Translations under genes and position numbers: made by a program
Notes under the pieces: model-generated
Seen by the model: the letters and a program-made list of their open reading frames with translations, nothing else
Told to the model about the DNA's origin: nothing
Database searches by the model: none
Origin: Mesorhabditis belari
Taxonomy: Eukaryota > Nematoda > Chromadorea > Rhabditida > Rhabditidae
Assembly: GCA_958450365.1 (NCBI GenBank)
Contig: CAUEEP010000145.1
Span: 248,001-312,000, forward strand
Direction: 5' to 3'
Length of the DNA: 64,000 nt
Shown here: in pieces, positions 10,501 to 21,395 of the stretch
Layout: every line of letters starts with the position of its first letter
How positions within the stretch are numbered: position 1 is the first letter of the stretch

Positions 10501-13500
10501 GCGCTGTGAAAAGAGCCACCGATTTCATGAATTGGATCACAGAGAGCACAAAATGCGCGTATTGTCTGAAAGTGTTCAATAAGCCGATTACAATAATTAC
10601 AGTAACCTCAGACATTCTAAAGAAATCTAAAGAAATTCTAAAGAAAATGCATCCACTTTCTTGACTCTTGATCAGCCGTTATGCTCAAAAATTCAGTAAA
10701 CCAATTTCCTTCAAAATTGGCTTTTTAAAGCTTGTCTTGGCTTTACCTAGCTTAGAAATTAGCTTAGAAATTTCAATCTTTAATAGAAAAATCAAGCCAA
10801 AGAAAAATCTTTCGATTTACTGGCCTTGAGATCAACGTCGTAGCTTTCCAATAGCCACCACAGTTGGCGGCCATCGTGAAAAAGACTCCAAATATTAGAG
10901 CCTGAAGTTATTTTATTAGGTTACAGCATGGTTACAGCATGGTTACAGCATTACAGCATTATTTTATTAGGTTATGATTAGGTTCACGGACAATCGCGAA
11001 ATTTCCATTCCACTGATGCCTAGCTAGGCCGATCAAAACGAATAGAATTCCGGGCACGCCAGTTGCCAGCACATTGCAAATTTGAAGCTTTTTGTTTTCA
11101 CTGATGATTCTGAAACTTAAGATACACAAAAGTAACAGAAATTTCTCGTACTTGACTTTGTCACTGAAAAACCCGGAAACATATTTGGTGAGCGTGTGTA
11201 TGAGAGGGCCGCTGGCGGCAAGCATTCCCGTTGTGGAAACATCGAACTTGAGGACCTAGAAAATAGAGAACTTGAACGATAGAGAACTTGAACAACTGGT
11301 TAAACTATTGAATACTTTGACAAGCGTTTATTCTTCAATTTCCAACATATCCAGCTCTATTTTTTAAAACTTTAACTTGCAGTTTTAAGAGTCGAGTTTT
11401 ACCTTTAAGTCTTGGAACCGCCAGTTAGGTTTACAATTCGGCTTACAATTCGCCAGTTAGGCTTACAATTACAATACAATTAAAAACTCTAATAGAAGCG
11501 TTACTTCTATTTTATTTTGCACACCTTGTTACTGTACTAGGCTGCAGAAATATGCGTTTTGAGAAACATCTCATTCTTTTAAGCACTATTCTCTTACTTT
11601 GTTTATTATTGTTTTTTTGGGTACTATTCAGTTATACAGCCTCACCCGTTTTTGTCTATCCAGACATTTTGAGAAAAAGTGTGGATAGTTTAAGTATCTT
11701 TATGTCAATCTTTATGGTTTTTGGGTCATTTTGTTGCACTTATTGAGATCTACAAAATGAAACCAAAATCATAAAGATTGGTCCACTTAGAAGAAAGTTA
11801 TGGCTAGTTGCGCAAATGATCCTGCTGCGCAAATGACCCAGTTACCCAAATGACCCTGTTACGCAACAAAAATTGCGGAAATTAGCCTACCCCATTGGCC
11901 CCACTAATAAATGGATTTTTAATTGAAACACAGAATTTCGAAGCATTTAATCGGACTATCACATGCCAATTTTGGGGTTTAAACAGTAAGGAAAGGAAGT
12001 TTTGATTTTTAAAAACCTGATCTTAGAGCTTACTATTAGAAATCCATGTTTTCCAATGAATTCCCATGAATTTCATGAATAAATTTCAATTAATGAACTC
12101 ACATCATGTAGATACATTGGCATGTAAATAATCAAAAAGGTCAACGACGAGATCAACGCCAAACCGTTTAACCAAAGCACCCAGACGCTCACCTTTTTCA
12201 GGATTGCCTAAAAAGTTGAATTTGACAGTGATCTAAGTCAAGCCTTTAATTTCTCACCGTGTACGGCACAAAATAATCGATCTCCAGCTCGGCTTTTGTT
12301 TTGTCTTTTTGCAACTTCTTCAACTCGTCCCTTGTCACTCTTTTGTGCTTTGTTGGGTCATCTTTGTAGATCAACATCCAGACTGAAATATGCAAGGATC
12401 ATTGCTGAAAATTTTCTAACTTACGACTGAAGATAACTACGGTAGCAATGGTATGTGAGTAGAAAGCCCATCTCCAACCAAGCGACGACGTACAGAACTA
12501 GAAAGCTAAAGAATGAAGTTTATGAGGAAAACGCAGCACGACGACGAGAAAGCTGATATTACAAGCTTTTTAGTGAGATAAGCTGATGCTAGAAGCTGTC
12601 TATATTCTTAGTAATGCTATTTGCTTACTTAAACTGACTACTGATAATTACTCTTACAATACTTAGACTATCCGTTTAAATTTGAGTACATATTGGGTTG
12701 GTGAATTGAAAACTTCCGGCTATTTTCATATGTCCCAGTTTGAGCACTTTCTTCAAAAGAAACCCATTTTAGTATCAATGGAAAAGTTGTAGAGAATCAA
12801 AAATTAAGCTTATATCCAAATTTTCAGAACGATTCAAAAACTGGTTTTCAAGAAATGCTAAATTTACGAATTTTCACAAAACTTGCATTTTAAGCGAAAC
12901 TACTAAGTGTATCTTTTTGGAAATTTGGCTATAAGCCTAATTTTTGATTCTCTACAACTTTTCTATTGACACCAAAATGGGTTTCTTTTGAAGAAAGTGC
13001 TCAAATGCTCAAACTGGGACATCTCCAGTCCTCCATTTTTGAGTCTCACACTTGTCTCACACACAAACCAAAATCCTACCACGAAAGAGGAATCCGCAAA
13101 TTGCCTGTAAAATGGGCAGAAGTCGTCAATAATAATGAAAACTATTTGGAATGAATTGATGGTTTTATGTTGAATAGATTTTAGTTCAAAGTCCCGCAGC
13201 TTTCAATTCACCGACCCAACAGCTATGTATTTCATATTTCTTTCTAAGAATAGGCCCTCCAAGTCAAAGATCGTTCTCATCCAACGTGTGTCCTCATGCT
13301 GCAAAACTGACTCGCTCTAAAATAAATAGCCTTGTTTGGGAACTTTTGGCGCATTCCCCATACAGTCCGGACCTCGCGCCTTTTGATTACTATTTATTCC
13401 GGAAACATGAGTAATGAGCTTGCGGGAGAACACTTCGATTCGGAAGAGGCAGTCAAAAATTGGCTTTGAAAGTTTTTCTATTCCAAACCAAAATCCTACT

Positions 13501-16163
13501 ACGAAAGAGGAATCCGCAAATTGCCTGTAAAATGGGCAGAAGTCGTCAATAATAATGGAAATTATTTGGAATGAATTGATGGTTTTTGTGTTGAATAAAT
13601 TTTGAATGTTGAATAAATTTTAGTTCAAAGTCCGGCCGTTTTCAATTCACCAACTCAATAGTTAAAGTCAAGAGATTTTATTTTAGTTTGATTTCAAGTA
13701 AAGCCTCACCCATGCTGATGCGGAATTTGTGATAAATGTGGAGAAGCTAATGAAGGAGGTCATCACAGCGATAAAGATGCTCATCTCATCGAGGGGAGCC
13801 CATCTCAATGTGATGACGCCGATTGCTGAGAAATCAGCTGAATAGGCGATTCCCTGAAAATGAAAAGCATAGTTGAGGCAAAAAGCTCTCTATTATCGAT
13901 TCTGCAATCAGATTTTTTAGGTGACATTTTCTACATAAAGCATCATTTTTAATCCCATTGATTAGGTAAAAATGAAGACAAGGTTACGGTCGTTTTGAAA
14001 GCAAATGCAACATTCTAATTATGACCTAGTTTAGCTTGGGCTCAGTGATCTTGGATTGGCTTATTGGTCGGCTTGGGCCCAGTGATCTTGGATTGGCTTA
14101 TTGGTCGGTTTTTTTGGCTTTTGGTACACCATTATTCAAGATACTAGCTTATAAAACTGCTTCTTAACCATAAAACATATTTTAAATTCAAAATTAGTTT
14201 TAATACATAAGTTTAAGAAGTGTTTGTTACTAACCTGTATCAATCGAAGTACTAATAAGAACGGCAGCGACAGTGAAGCGGCCAAAGGTGTTAAACCGGT
14301 GGAGATTATCGAAAGGACTCCACCAATAAGGAATGGGATTCTGAATTTGATTTATTTAGGAAATTTACTTAAGAATGAACTTGGCTCCCCATCGGATAAA
14401 AGCGAAATTGAAAGGGAAAGTGCCGATAACTGTTCCGATGGCCACTGCCCAGATGATAAGACTTTTCTCAGATGGAGAATATGCATAACGGCTGACGAGA
14501 GTCTGTAATTATATGTTACGTCCGAATCCGACCAGAATGAGTGTGGTCGGATTCGGAAGTCCGGAGCAGATCCTAACGCCCGAGTCAGATTCGGACTTCC
14601 AAATCCGATCACACTCATTCTGGACGGATTCGGACGTCCAGATCAGCTCCGGAGGCCTGGTCGGATTCGGACGTAACATATTAGATAAAGATTAGAGATA
14701 TTTTGGTTCTTTTCCGTTATACATCCGCAAAATTGGCATCCTTCCATGCAAATGAACAAGGAAAACCACAAAAAATTCTACAGGGTGTCCAGAAAAAAAG
14801 TGGTCATCGGTTTGAGTCTGGAAAAATCTTCTCGTTGATTTTTCAAGGCTCATCGTGGTGTCAGAATTGGTTTTGTCTTAGATCAACAAGAACAAGTTGA
14901 TTTTTTTGATGATTTTGTGAATAGGGGGTCATGCATCGGCTGGCGACCTCAAAATCCACGTATTCATGAAAAACACACTTTTCAATTCCTCTATTTCACC
15001 ACAAATCTTTCTACTTTTTGTTTCTATGAATTTGTTTTGTTCTTTAATGCTTTAGTCACAATTTCAGTTTGCATCTTTGGATTGGCTGCTTCAAAAATCT
15101 TGAAAATATGGTTAATTTTTAAACAAGAAAACCATCTTGTTGCGGCTTTCCCAGGACCGACTTTTTGGGCGTCTATTATTTTCAAGATCCTAATATCAAA
15201 ACAAATTTATAGAAACAAAAAGTAGAAAGGTTTTCGGTGAAATAGAGGAATTCAAAAGTGTGTTTGCCATGGATTTTGAGCTCTCCGGCCCATGCATGAC
15301 CCCCTTTCACAAAATCATCAAAAAAATCAATTTGGTCTTGTTGATCTGAGGCAAAACCAATTCTGACACAACGATGAGCCTTGAAAAATCAACGAGAAAA
15401 TTCTTCCAAACTCAAACCGATGACCACTTTTTCTGGACACTCTGTATTGCTATTTCCTGACGGCGCGGTGGATTTGTGTTTCGCTTACCGACCACCGAGG
15501 CCGATGCAATCTCGTTCTTTCACCAACGCCACATTTTGCTTACTAGTCAACTACAAGTACAACTTCTTGAATCCGGATGACTCTGCATTCACATTCACAT
15601 GCAGACGATCGGGCGTTTATGGGGAACTTCCAAATGGAAAAACAAGAAGCATCGCTGCACGGCACGTCATTTCCTATCGAGCTACTTCGCTGAATTCATG
15701 GTCCGACAAGAAGAACCAACTTATAAATTAACCAGAAACGTTTTCTAAATCCGACCAAAGCGCCCCTGAGCGAAGCCTCTACTCAATCACTTGTCTTAAA
15801 TAGCGTTGCACTTATAAATGAACCAGAAACGTTTTCTAAATCAGTTTTTCGCGAGGAATTCGAATTTCTTACTTTTGAAATCGTATCTTTTATCTAAAAT
15901 TACCAAAAATGCAGAAGATACAAGTACGAGAACTTTTGGCGCACCCTGTATAACGGAAAAGTGCCGATATTTTCTTCATACCCTAGTCAGTTCAAAAGTC
16001 CTATCGTTTAACTTGAACTTACTTGATTTGCACTCGTCATTCCATCTTTGAGATCATCTTGCATACAAATGAAAGTGAGATTTATGATGAGATAGTTGGA
16101 TGAGAGGGCACTCAAAGCAAAAAATGAGACGATCAGAATGACGATTCGATAATAAGTGAACAT
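7595..16163 (-). CDS. SLC17-like major facilitator transporter, complete 13-exon model
   Basis: This is a predicted multi-pass organic-anion/phosphate-type carrier of the MFS; its substrate cannot be told. Exons in minus order: 16163-16023, 14502-14369, 14340-14235, 13853-13710, 12497-12425, 12382-12258, 12207-12103, 11255-11152, 11109-10992, 10901-10825, 10565-10465, 7832-7780, 7735-7595. All phases agree and give 473 aa. TM1 is followed by NLTFICMQDDL. Later come YSPSEKSLIIWAVAIGT, the family-like AIGVITLRWAPLDE, a cytoplasmic loop with DDPTKHKRVTRDELKKL, FDVSTTGMLAASGPL, and FSDKVK. The last helix ends LFFFFCNDQPAEFTKIT, with an acidic C-terminus. The ATG follows TTTGCAG directly, so it is probably trans-spliced. 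Two donors are weak: GC at 10824 and GTCCGT at 10991. The 2.6 kb intron between exons 11 and 12 and the 1.5 kb first intron are full of transposons. Confidence 0.9.
7859..8085. repeat. MITE of the CTCTAATAGTAGTGCAC family (copy 1)
   Basis: The terminal inverted repeats read TTTTCTCTAATAGTAGTGCA at the left end and the reverse complement at the right. Related copies are near 26.5, 26.9, 45.1, 45.4, 45.75, 48.6 and 49.1 kb. This one lies in the last-but-one intron of the SLC17-like gene. Confidence 0.85.
8248..8830. repeat. GGGTTGTCCAGTTATGAATG MITE, full-length copy
   Basis: The ends are TATTGGGTTGTCCAGTTATG and its reverse complement, the copy is 583 bases long, and a TA flanks each side. 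The arms are about 200 bases and nearly symmetrical. A solo end of the same family is at 9226-9258. The TIR form (TATTGGGTTG) suggests mobilisation by a mariner, which is an inference. Confidence 0.9.
9282..9835. repeat. Inner palindrome with arms of about 180 bases
   Basis: Sequence from 9282 to about 9465 is repeated inverted at about 9640-9835, including ATTGGCAACAATG and GACATGTGCGTCGAGCTTGT blocks. It sits inside the 8104-10380 element, and its right arm runs into the minisatellite. Confidence 0.75.
9800..10220. repeat. 45-base minisatellite encoding 15-residue repeats
   Basis: About nine copies of a 45-base unit contain GAGAACTTTGAGAACTACAG and GTCGAGCTTGTCGAAG. Because 45 is divisible by three, the plus frame stays open as SLSKERTLRTTEGES repeats, and the minus frame is open too. 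No splice sites or start context support a gene. Confidence 0.85.
10823..10824 (-). other. GC splice donor of SLC17-like intron 10
   Basis: On the minus strand the exon ends ATCTCAAG and the intron begins GCCAGT. Only this junction joins TTLIS-R to QYAHFVLS in frame. A GT two codons further on would break the frame. Confidence 0.6.
12691..13660 (+). mobile_element. Decayed mariner: MITE-like 3' end plus transposase C-terminal fragment
   Basis: It starts TATTGGGTTGGTGAATTGAA. Between about 13270 and 13573 a broken frame encodes the C-terminal part of a mariner (D34D) transposase: WELLAHSPYSPDLAPFDYYL, then stops, then KLPVKWAEVVNNNGNYLE. Two tandem copies of the 3' terminus end near 13222 and 13660. 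The element lies in intron 4 of the SLC17-like gene and cannot encode an active enzyme. Confidence 0.85.
14511..14680. repeat. Palindromic MITE touching the 3' splice site of SLC17-like exon 2
   Basis: The ends are TATGTTACGTCCGAATCCGA and its reverse complement, and the 170-base body is full of CGGATT/AATCCG blocks. Its left edge is only 8 bases from exon 2 (14502), so the acceptor's upstream context comes from the repeat. Confidence 0.8.
14779..15446. mobile_element. Non-autonomous DNA element with about 215-base inverted arms
   Basis: It begins TACAGGGTGTCCAGAAAAAA and ends with the inverse GGACACTCTGTA, with TA at both edges. Both arms carry GATGACCACTTTTT/AAAAAGTGGTCATC and the CATGCATGACCCCC/GGGGGTCATGCATC block. 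No transposase is seen. It lies in intron 1 of the transporter gene. Confidence 0.85.
15447..15960 (+). other. GC-richer open stretch of unknown nature in transporter intron 1
   Basis: An open plus-strand frame continues from the preceding element to 15731 (contains FAYRPPRPMQSRSFTNATF and SAFTFTCRRSGVYGEL). It is compositionally unlike the flanks. I cannot place it in a family, and it has no convincing acceptor or start. A direct repeat (ACCAGAAACGTTTTCTAAAT) occurs at about 15731 and 15823. It could be part of a transposon or a missed exon. Confidence 0.3.
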
Positions 16164-16259
16164 CTGCAAATAAACACTGCTGGATAAAGCTTTATGACCA
16201 CCACATTTTTCAGCAATTTTTTAAGAAAAATGACATCCCATCAAAAATCATATTTAAAA

Positions 16260-16838
16260 TATTGGGTTGTCCAGTTATGAATGCGCGTTTTTTACTATTT
16301 TGCAAATTTCTCAAGATACCGAAATCAAGAAAAAGATATATATGAGTATTATTTGAAAGCTGAAGATCTCCTCTACATTTTGATATAAAAAGTTTTTGAA
16401 TTTGTTCAGCTTTTGGGCAAATTGACCTCACAGAAGAAGAGGTGGCCAAAAAATGGAAGGGTGCCTTTGGATCAAGTTTTGGCTCCGCTCAAATTGAGTT
16501 AACCGTTTGATGTTTGGCCAATAGATATATCAATACAATTTTTTTAAAATATAACAATTTCAGAGCATCTTTACTTTTCTTTTCTTTTCTGGGCTGTTAT
16601 TTTACACCATAAAACTTGAGGAATAGCTAAGCTGAAATGAGTTTTTTTTGAAAACGACCTCCCTCTTTGTGCAGTCAATTTCCCAAAAAGTTGAATGAAT
16701 TCAAGAAGCTTTTTTATTCCAAATGTAGAGGAGATGTTCAGCTTTCGAATGATATATAACACTCATATACATCTGTTCGATATCTTGAGAAATTTACAAA
16801 GTAGTAAAAACGCGCATTCATAACTGGACAACCCAATA
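16260..16838. repeat. GGGTTGTCCAGTTATGAATG MITE, full-length copy
   Basis: It has the same termini and interior (GGCCAAACATCAAACGG on either strand) as the copy at 8248-8830. It lies about 100 bases upstream of the transporter ATG and so may sit in its promoter region. Confidence 0.9.
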
Positions 16839-18235
16839 GTATTTATGATTATAATTGATGCAAAAAGACAGGCCTGAGCATAAAGTCCAATTTTTAGTGA
16901 GGAAATAAACAAATTTAAATAATATACAAGGTTTGGAGGAGAAAAAGGTATTCGGGTGAGACTTTGAGCTTTGAGATTCCTTAATTTCTTTTTCTTTCTT
17001 TTTTTTTTTCCTTAATCGTTTCACGTTTTCTTCCTTTGGGACTACTTTTGGATGTAAATTTATAAGCTTGAATGTAAATTTCAGCAGCGATGCTAGATAT
17101 TTAGCACATAAACGATCTTTGAAACAAGAGAAACAAAAAAAAACAAAAAACGAGATCTGAAACTCTTTTAGAGCTTGAGTCAGATTTGATCATTTTTGAA
17201 GAGGATTGGGCAGCTGACATTTACGAAAAGAGGGTCAGCGGTCATCTCATGAAAGGCTAAAGAGAACGTTTGGTCAGAAAAAACCTTAATAGGCTTTTGG
17301 GCAAAAGACAAATCAAGCTAGGTCTTTTGAGATCTCAAAAAAGCGGTAAATGATCGTTGGAGTGAGCGTTGAACATTCTAGTGCCGGATCCGAGTTCTCT
17401 TCAAAATCAAAGATCACTTTGAACCATAAAATAAGATCAGAAATCAGAAATCATTAAGTTATTTGCTTTGAGAATTGATCTATTTAGACGGGAGAATTCG
17501 GGAGAGATCAACTTGTGCATGTGGAGACCAAACTATACTCTAGAATGGGTCTAACTAACTAAGTAAGTGATGAAACACTTTCTGTAAGTGCCAATTTTCG
17601 GATAACAAACTGCTTTTAGGATACGAGAAGAGAGATAGAGACGAAAGAAGCTTTACGGCAAATAATTTCGATGTTTTTTGGATATGTCTAAGAAAAACAA
17701 GAAACTAGGTTTATCGAACTGTGAAATAGTAAGAAAAATACTCAAAATAGCCACAAAAAGTTGAATGTTAGAATATTCAGCCTCGATTTTCCAGATTAGC
17801 TGCTTTCTCTTCTCTTCTTTTCATTCAAAGTTTTCCTTTCCTCTTTCCCCTTTTCATCTCTCGATCCATTTGGCTCTGTTTATTTTTCTTTTCCCTCACA
17901 AATCTTGTCATTCTCTGTCTCAGTGTCGCACCGATAAAATGTTTTTTAGCAAAAATCAGCGAAAAACGTCGTAAAATAAAAATGAGGAAGAAATGAATTG
18001 AAAACCCACAAATGAAATGGATTGATGTGTCTGCTAAAAGAGATTTCTTTGAGGCCAGAGCAAAAAAGGTGCAGAGTTTCAAGGACAATGGGAAACGTTC
18101 AAAACGTTCAAAAGTCAAAACATTCTACAGGGTTTCTCAAAATTAACCGCACAAGGAAGTGAAATTCACCTTTAATCCGTTTGGTGAAGAGTATGGAAAA
18201 AGAGTTGAGGGAAAAGGCCAAAAAATGGTCGCTCT
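16839..18235. other. Intergenic stretch with no recognised gene
   Basis: This is AT-rich sequence with pyrimidine-rich runs near 17800-17900. Open frames on both strands near 17765-18118 reflect low complexity and lack splice or family support. Confidence 0.5.
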
Positions 18236-18630
18236 GGGCAGCCAGCCAGACCAGACCAAAGCCTAGGCAGCCAGCCAGACCAGACCAAAGCCTAGGTAGC
18301 CAGCCAGACCAGACCAAAGCCTAGGCAGCCAGCCAGACCAGACCAAACCCTAGGCAGCCAGCCAGACCAGACCAAGCCCTAGGCAGCCAGCCAGACCAGA
18401 CCAAACCCTAGGCAGCCAGCCAGACCAGACCAAAGCCTAGGCAGCCAGCCAGACCAGACCAAACCCTAGGCAGCCAGCCAGACCAGACCAAGCCCTAGGC
18501 AGCCAGCCAGACCAGACCAAACCCTAGGCAGCCAGCCAGACCAGACCAAAGCCTAGGCAGCCAGCCAGACCAGACCAAACCCTAGGCAGCCAGCCAGACC
18601 AGACCAAGCCCTAGGCAGCCAGCCAGACCA
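18236..18630. repeat. 29-base minisatellite (GGCAGCCAGCCAGACCAGAC)
   Basis: About 13 to 14 tandem units differ mainly at an AAAGCC / AAACCC / AAGCCC position, in a partly regular higher-order order. The unit length is not divisible by three, so no long frame survives. Confidence 0.95.
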
Positions 18631-18993
18631 AATGCAATTTTATCCTCTTTCTGGCTCCCGTTCAAAAAATGGGAAAGGCTAGAGAAAGAAGGATTTAAAT
18701 ACTTTAAGTGTTTGCAAAAATGGTACTAGTTGGCTTTTTTCCTCAAGCATTAACGAATCCTCCTGATTCAACGGTTCTTTCACATCTAAGACTTGATTGT
18801 CAATGAAACAAGGTGTTGACCTTGTTTCATTAACATTAAAGTGTTTCATTAAAGTCAGGCTTCAAGTTTCCTGATAGAAAAGGATTGATTGAAATGATCC
18901 TGATTGAATAAAGGCGGGAGGGGTTAACGGCTGCTTGTTGTAATCGGAAATTGATATTTAAAAATTGTAAACATAAATGCAGAAATAAAAAAA

Positions 18994-19517
18994 TATTGGG
19001 TTGATGCAGAAGTCTTTACAAATGTTTTTTTTTTTTAAAAATCCACACCACCGAAATTTCTATTTGAACTATTAAAAGGGTTAATTGTTCCTCTGCAGAA
19101 TGGCTTTTAGGCTTTTAGACATTCTTGGAAATAGTGGTTTTTGTGGATTTTCAAAGGCGCAAAGGAGAGCACCCAAAACTGCTCCGATGCCAAAGTCAAT
19201 TTGGACACTTTCTTTAATACAAACCGTTTTTAGTGCCAAAGTAAAAAAGATAGAGCTTATTTGTTTACATAAGTCTGTATAATTTGAAAACAATCCGTCC
19301 ATTTTCTTTAAACAATTTTCTTTAAAACAACAATTGAAGATTTTACATAATCGAGTTTTTATCGAGTTGAGGCAAGCTTTGAGCTTTCTCTCAAAAGCCA
19401 TTTTGCATAGAGATGATAGAGCTTTTTAATAAAAATACAAATTCGGTAAAGGATTCTTTTTATGGAAACAAAAATTTGAAAAAAGACTTGTAAAGACTTA
19501 TGCACGAATCTCATATA
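18994..19517 (-). mobile_element. Short DNA element with inverted ends and a 106-codon frame
   Basis: The left end contains TGCAGAAGTCTTTACAAA and the right end its near inverse TTGTAAAGACTTATGCA, with TA-rich borders. A minus-strand frame at 19401-19081 starts ATG and encodes 106 residues with several Cys near the N-terminus (RLCKIFNCCFKENCLKK) and a hydrophobic middle. I do not recognise the protein, and no DDE motif is visible. Confidence 0.5.
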
Positions 19518-20440
19518 TTTTTGTTGCAAAGATTTGAATTACATTGGGATCATTGTTGCAGCAGAATCACATTCGTAGTGGAGTCTCTAATTCGTGCTTT
19601 GATTCTTTGTTTAATACGCTGAAAAAAGGATCAGGCCACAATGCAAGTCCAAAAGCTCAAAGCAAATTTAGCTAAACTAGTTAAATTTAGCTAAACTAGC
19701 AAATTTAGCTAAACTAGCACAGTCACAAGTAGCTAAACTTTCCACTTTCCCATGGAAACTAAACCTAATCCCCTAAACTAGACTTCGGAAAACAAAACTT
19801 AACCAAAACCAAAACTACCAAAACCAAAACCATAACAAAACCAAAACCAAAACAAACCAAAACCAAAACCAAAACCAAAACTAACCAAAACTCGCCAATA
19901 TCTCGCGACTGGGAGGAGCTAGCGAAAATCTGTTTGCAGATTTGAAATCAGCATCCAAAAATCTATCCCATAGGCTATTTTTTGTTTCGAAATTTCGAGG
20001 TCGTGTTTTGGTCCTTTTTTCGGCCGCGAGATTTTGTGGAGTGAGAAAAAGTGAAAGGCTAATTTGCATTTTACATTAAAACTTGCATTTTACAATTTTA
20101 AATTTACATGTTAATTTATATGCAAATTGAGTTTTGGTTTGTTTTGGTTTTGGTTTTGGTTTTGGTCTGTTTTGGTTTTGGTTTTGTTTGCCGAAGTCTA
20201 CTCTAAACGATCCAGTCTGTGATCCCGTCCACAACTGTGACTGTGTAGTCACAGTTGTGAACAACTGAATGATGCAAACGTTATCGAATGATGCAACATC
20301 ACATAACATCTTAGAATACAAAAGCTTGTTAACATATTTATTCAAGAGAAAATTTCATAATGCCTGAAAGCTCTGTGAACCGAATAAAAACTCATGCAAT
20401 TGGAGGCCGGAGCCTTTTTAAAAGTACATCCGGAGATGTA
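19518..20440. other. Intergenic stretch with inverted (AAAACC)n and (GGTTTT)n arrays
   Basis: CCAAAA repeats at 19793-19890 face TTTTGG repeats at 20132-20190. A perfect hairpin around CACAACTGTGACT / AGTCACAGTTGTG lies at about 20230-20260. No coding exon is seen. Confidence 0.7.
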
Positions 20441-20810
20441 CTTTTAAAAGCGACGAATCACTTTTGAAAAGCGGAAATATCATGTTGGACGAATGGCGGA
20501 TGAGAAGTGGTGTTTTGGCAGAGTATGCAGGGAATCAAATGAAAAGTTTTGTGTGCTTGTTCCCGACCAATTAGTTGCTACTTTGCTTCCAACTATCCAG
20601 AAGTGCATTGTTCTTGAAACATTGTTGCATTGTGCATTGTTCTTGATCATTTCTGATGGATGGTATTCGTATCGAAGTTTCGCTTCTCATTCCAACTATC
20701 AGTTCAATTGGGTCAACCACACAACAAACTTCATCGATCCCGTCGATCCATCCGTTCACCTACAACATATTGAAAGGATGTGGCGCCGATTTAAAGATCG
20801 AACTGCTTGA
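20440..20810 (+). pseudogene. Relic of a Merlin-type (ISXO2-like) transposase
   Basis: The plus frame carries a chain of ISXO2/IS1016-type motifs: KRKYHVGR, DEKWCFGRVCRESNEKF, LVPDQLVATLLPTIQK, IISDGW, VNHTTNFIDPVDPS, QHIERMWRRFK. The ISDGW Asp and the IERMW Glu correspond to the second and third catalytic residues of that family. The expected first one (DES before the KRKYH block) is present at 20452 but in another frame, so there is at least one indel. There is also an insertion between QKCIV and IISDGW. It is non-functional, and the element ends were not identified. Confidence 0.75.
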
Positions 20811-21395
20811 GGAACTGCTTGAGGTCGAACAATTCTTGAGAGCTACATCGCTGAGGGAATCTGGAAGATGAATTATTGATTGTTTGCCCAGTTTTGTTTG
20901 TGTTGATTGAAACTGTTTGTCCAGTTTTCGCCACCATTATTGAAGACATCAATTGAAGACATTGAAGTACATTGCAAACCAAATCCATCAAACAATCCAC
21001 AGTCACACAAATGATGCACCACTTTTTCTTCGCACGAGTTTTACAACCACGAGAAATTGGGCAATATCAGAATTTCCGTTTGCACAACAAAAGCTATACC
21101 GAACTAGCGATTAGTAGATTCTAAGATAACATCTTAAAATACACAAGAAATGCCTTTTTTAGGAGAAAATTTCATAACCTCATTCAGTTAAAAATTTAGC
21201 AAAGATTTGTCCTCAAAAATTTCCCTTTTGACACGCATTCTCGGTAAACAAACAATCCGCATTCTTTACCGGCACGAGAATTCACTTCTGATAGCCAAAA
21301 CGTATCAAAACAACATGTTTTCTTGTCCTAAATATTTTCTATTCTCAAAAATTCGCAAGTTTTCATCGTAATTCGATTTTTCTAAACCTAAAACG

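Noticed and set aside
11552..11746. 64-codon plus frame with a signal-like hydrophobic start
   Set aside because: It lies in an intron of the transporter on the opposite strand, is AT-rich and overlaps an inverted repeat (ATCTTTATG / CATAAAGAT).
17765..18118. Overlapping frames on both strands near 17.8-18.1 kb
   Set aside because: Low-complexity pyrimidine-rich sequence, no splice sites or motifs.
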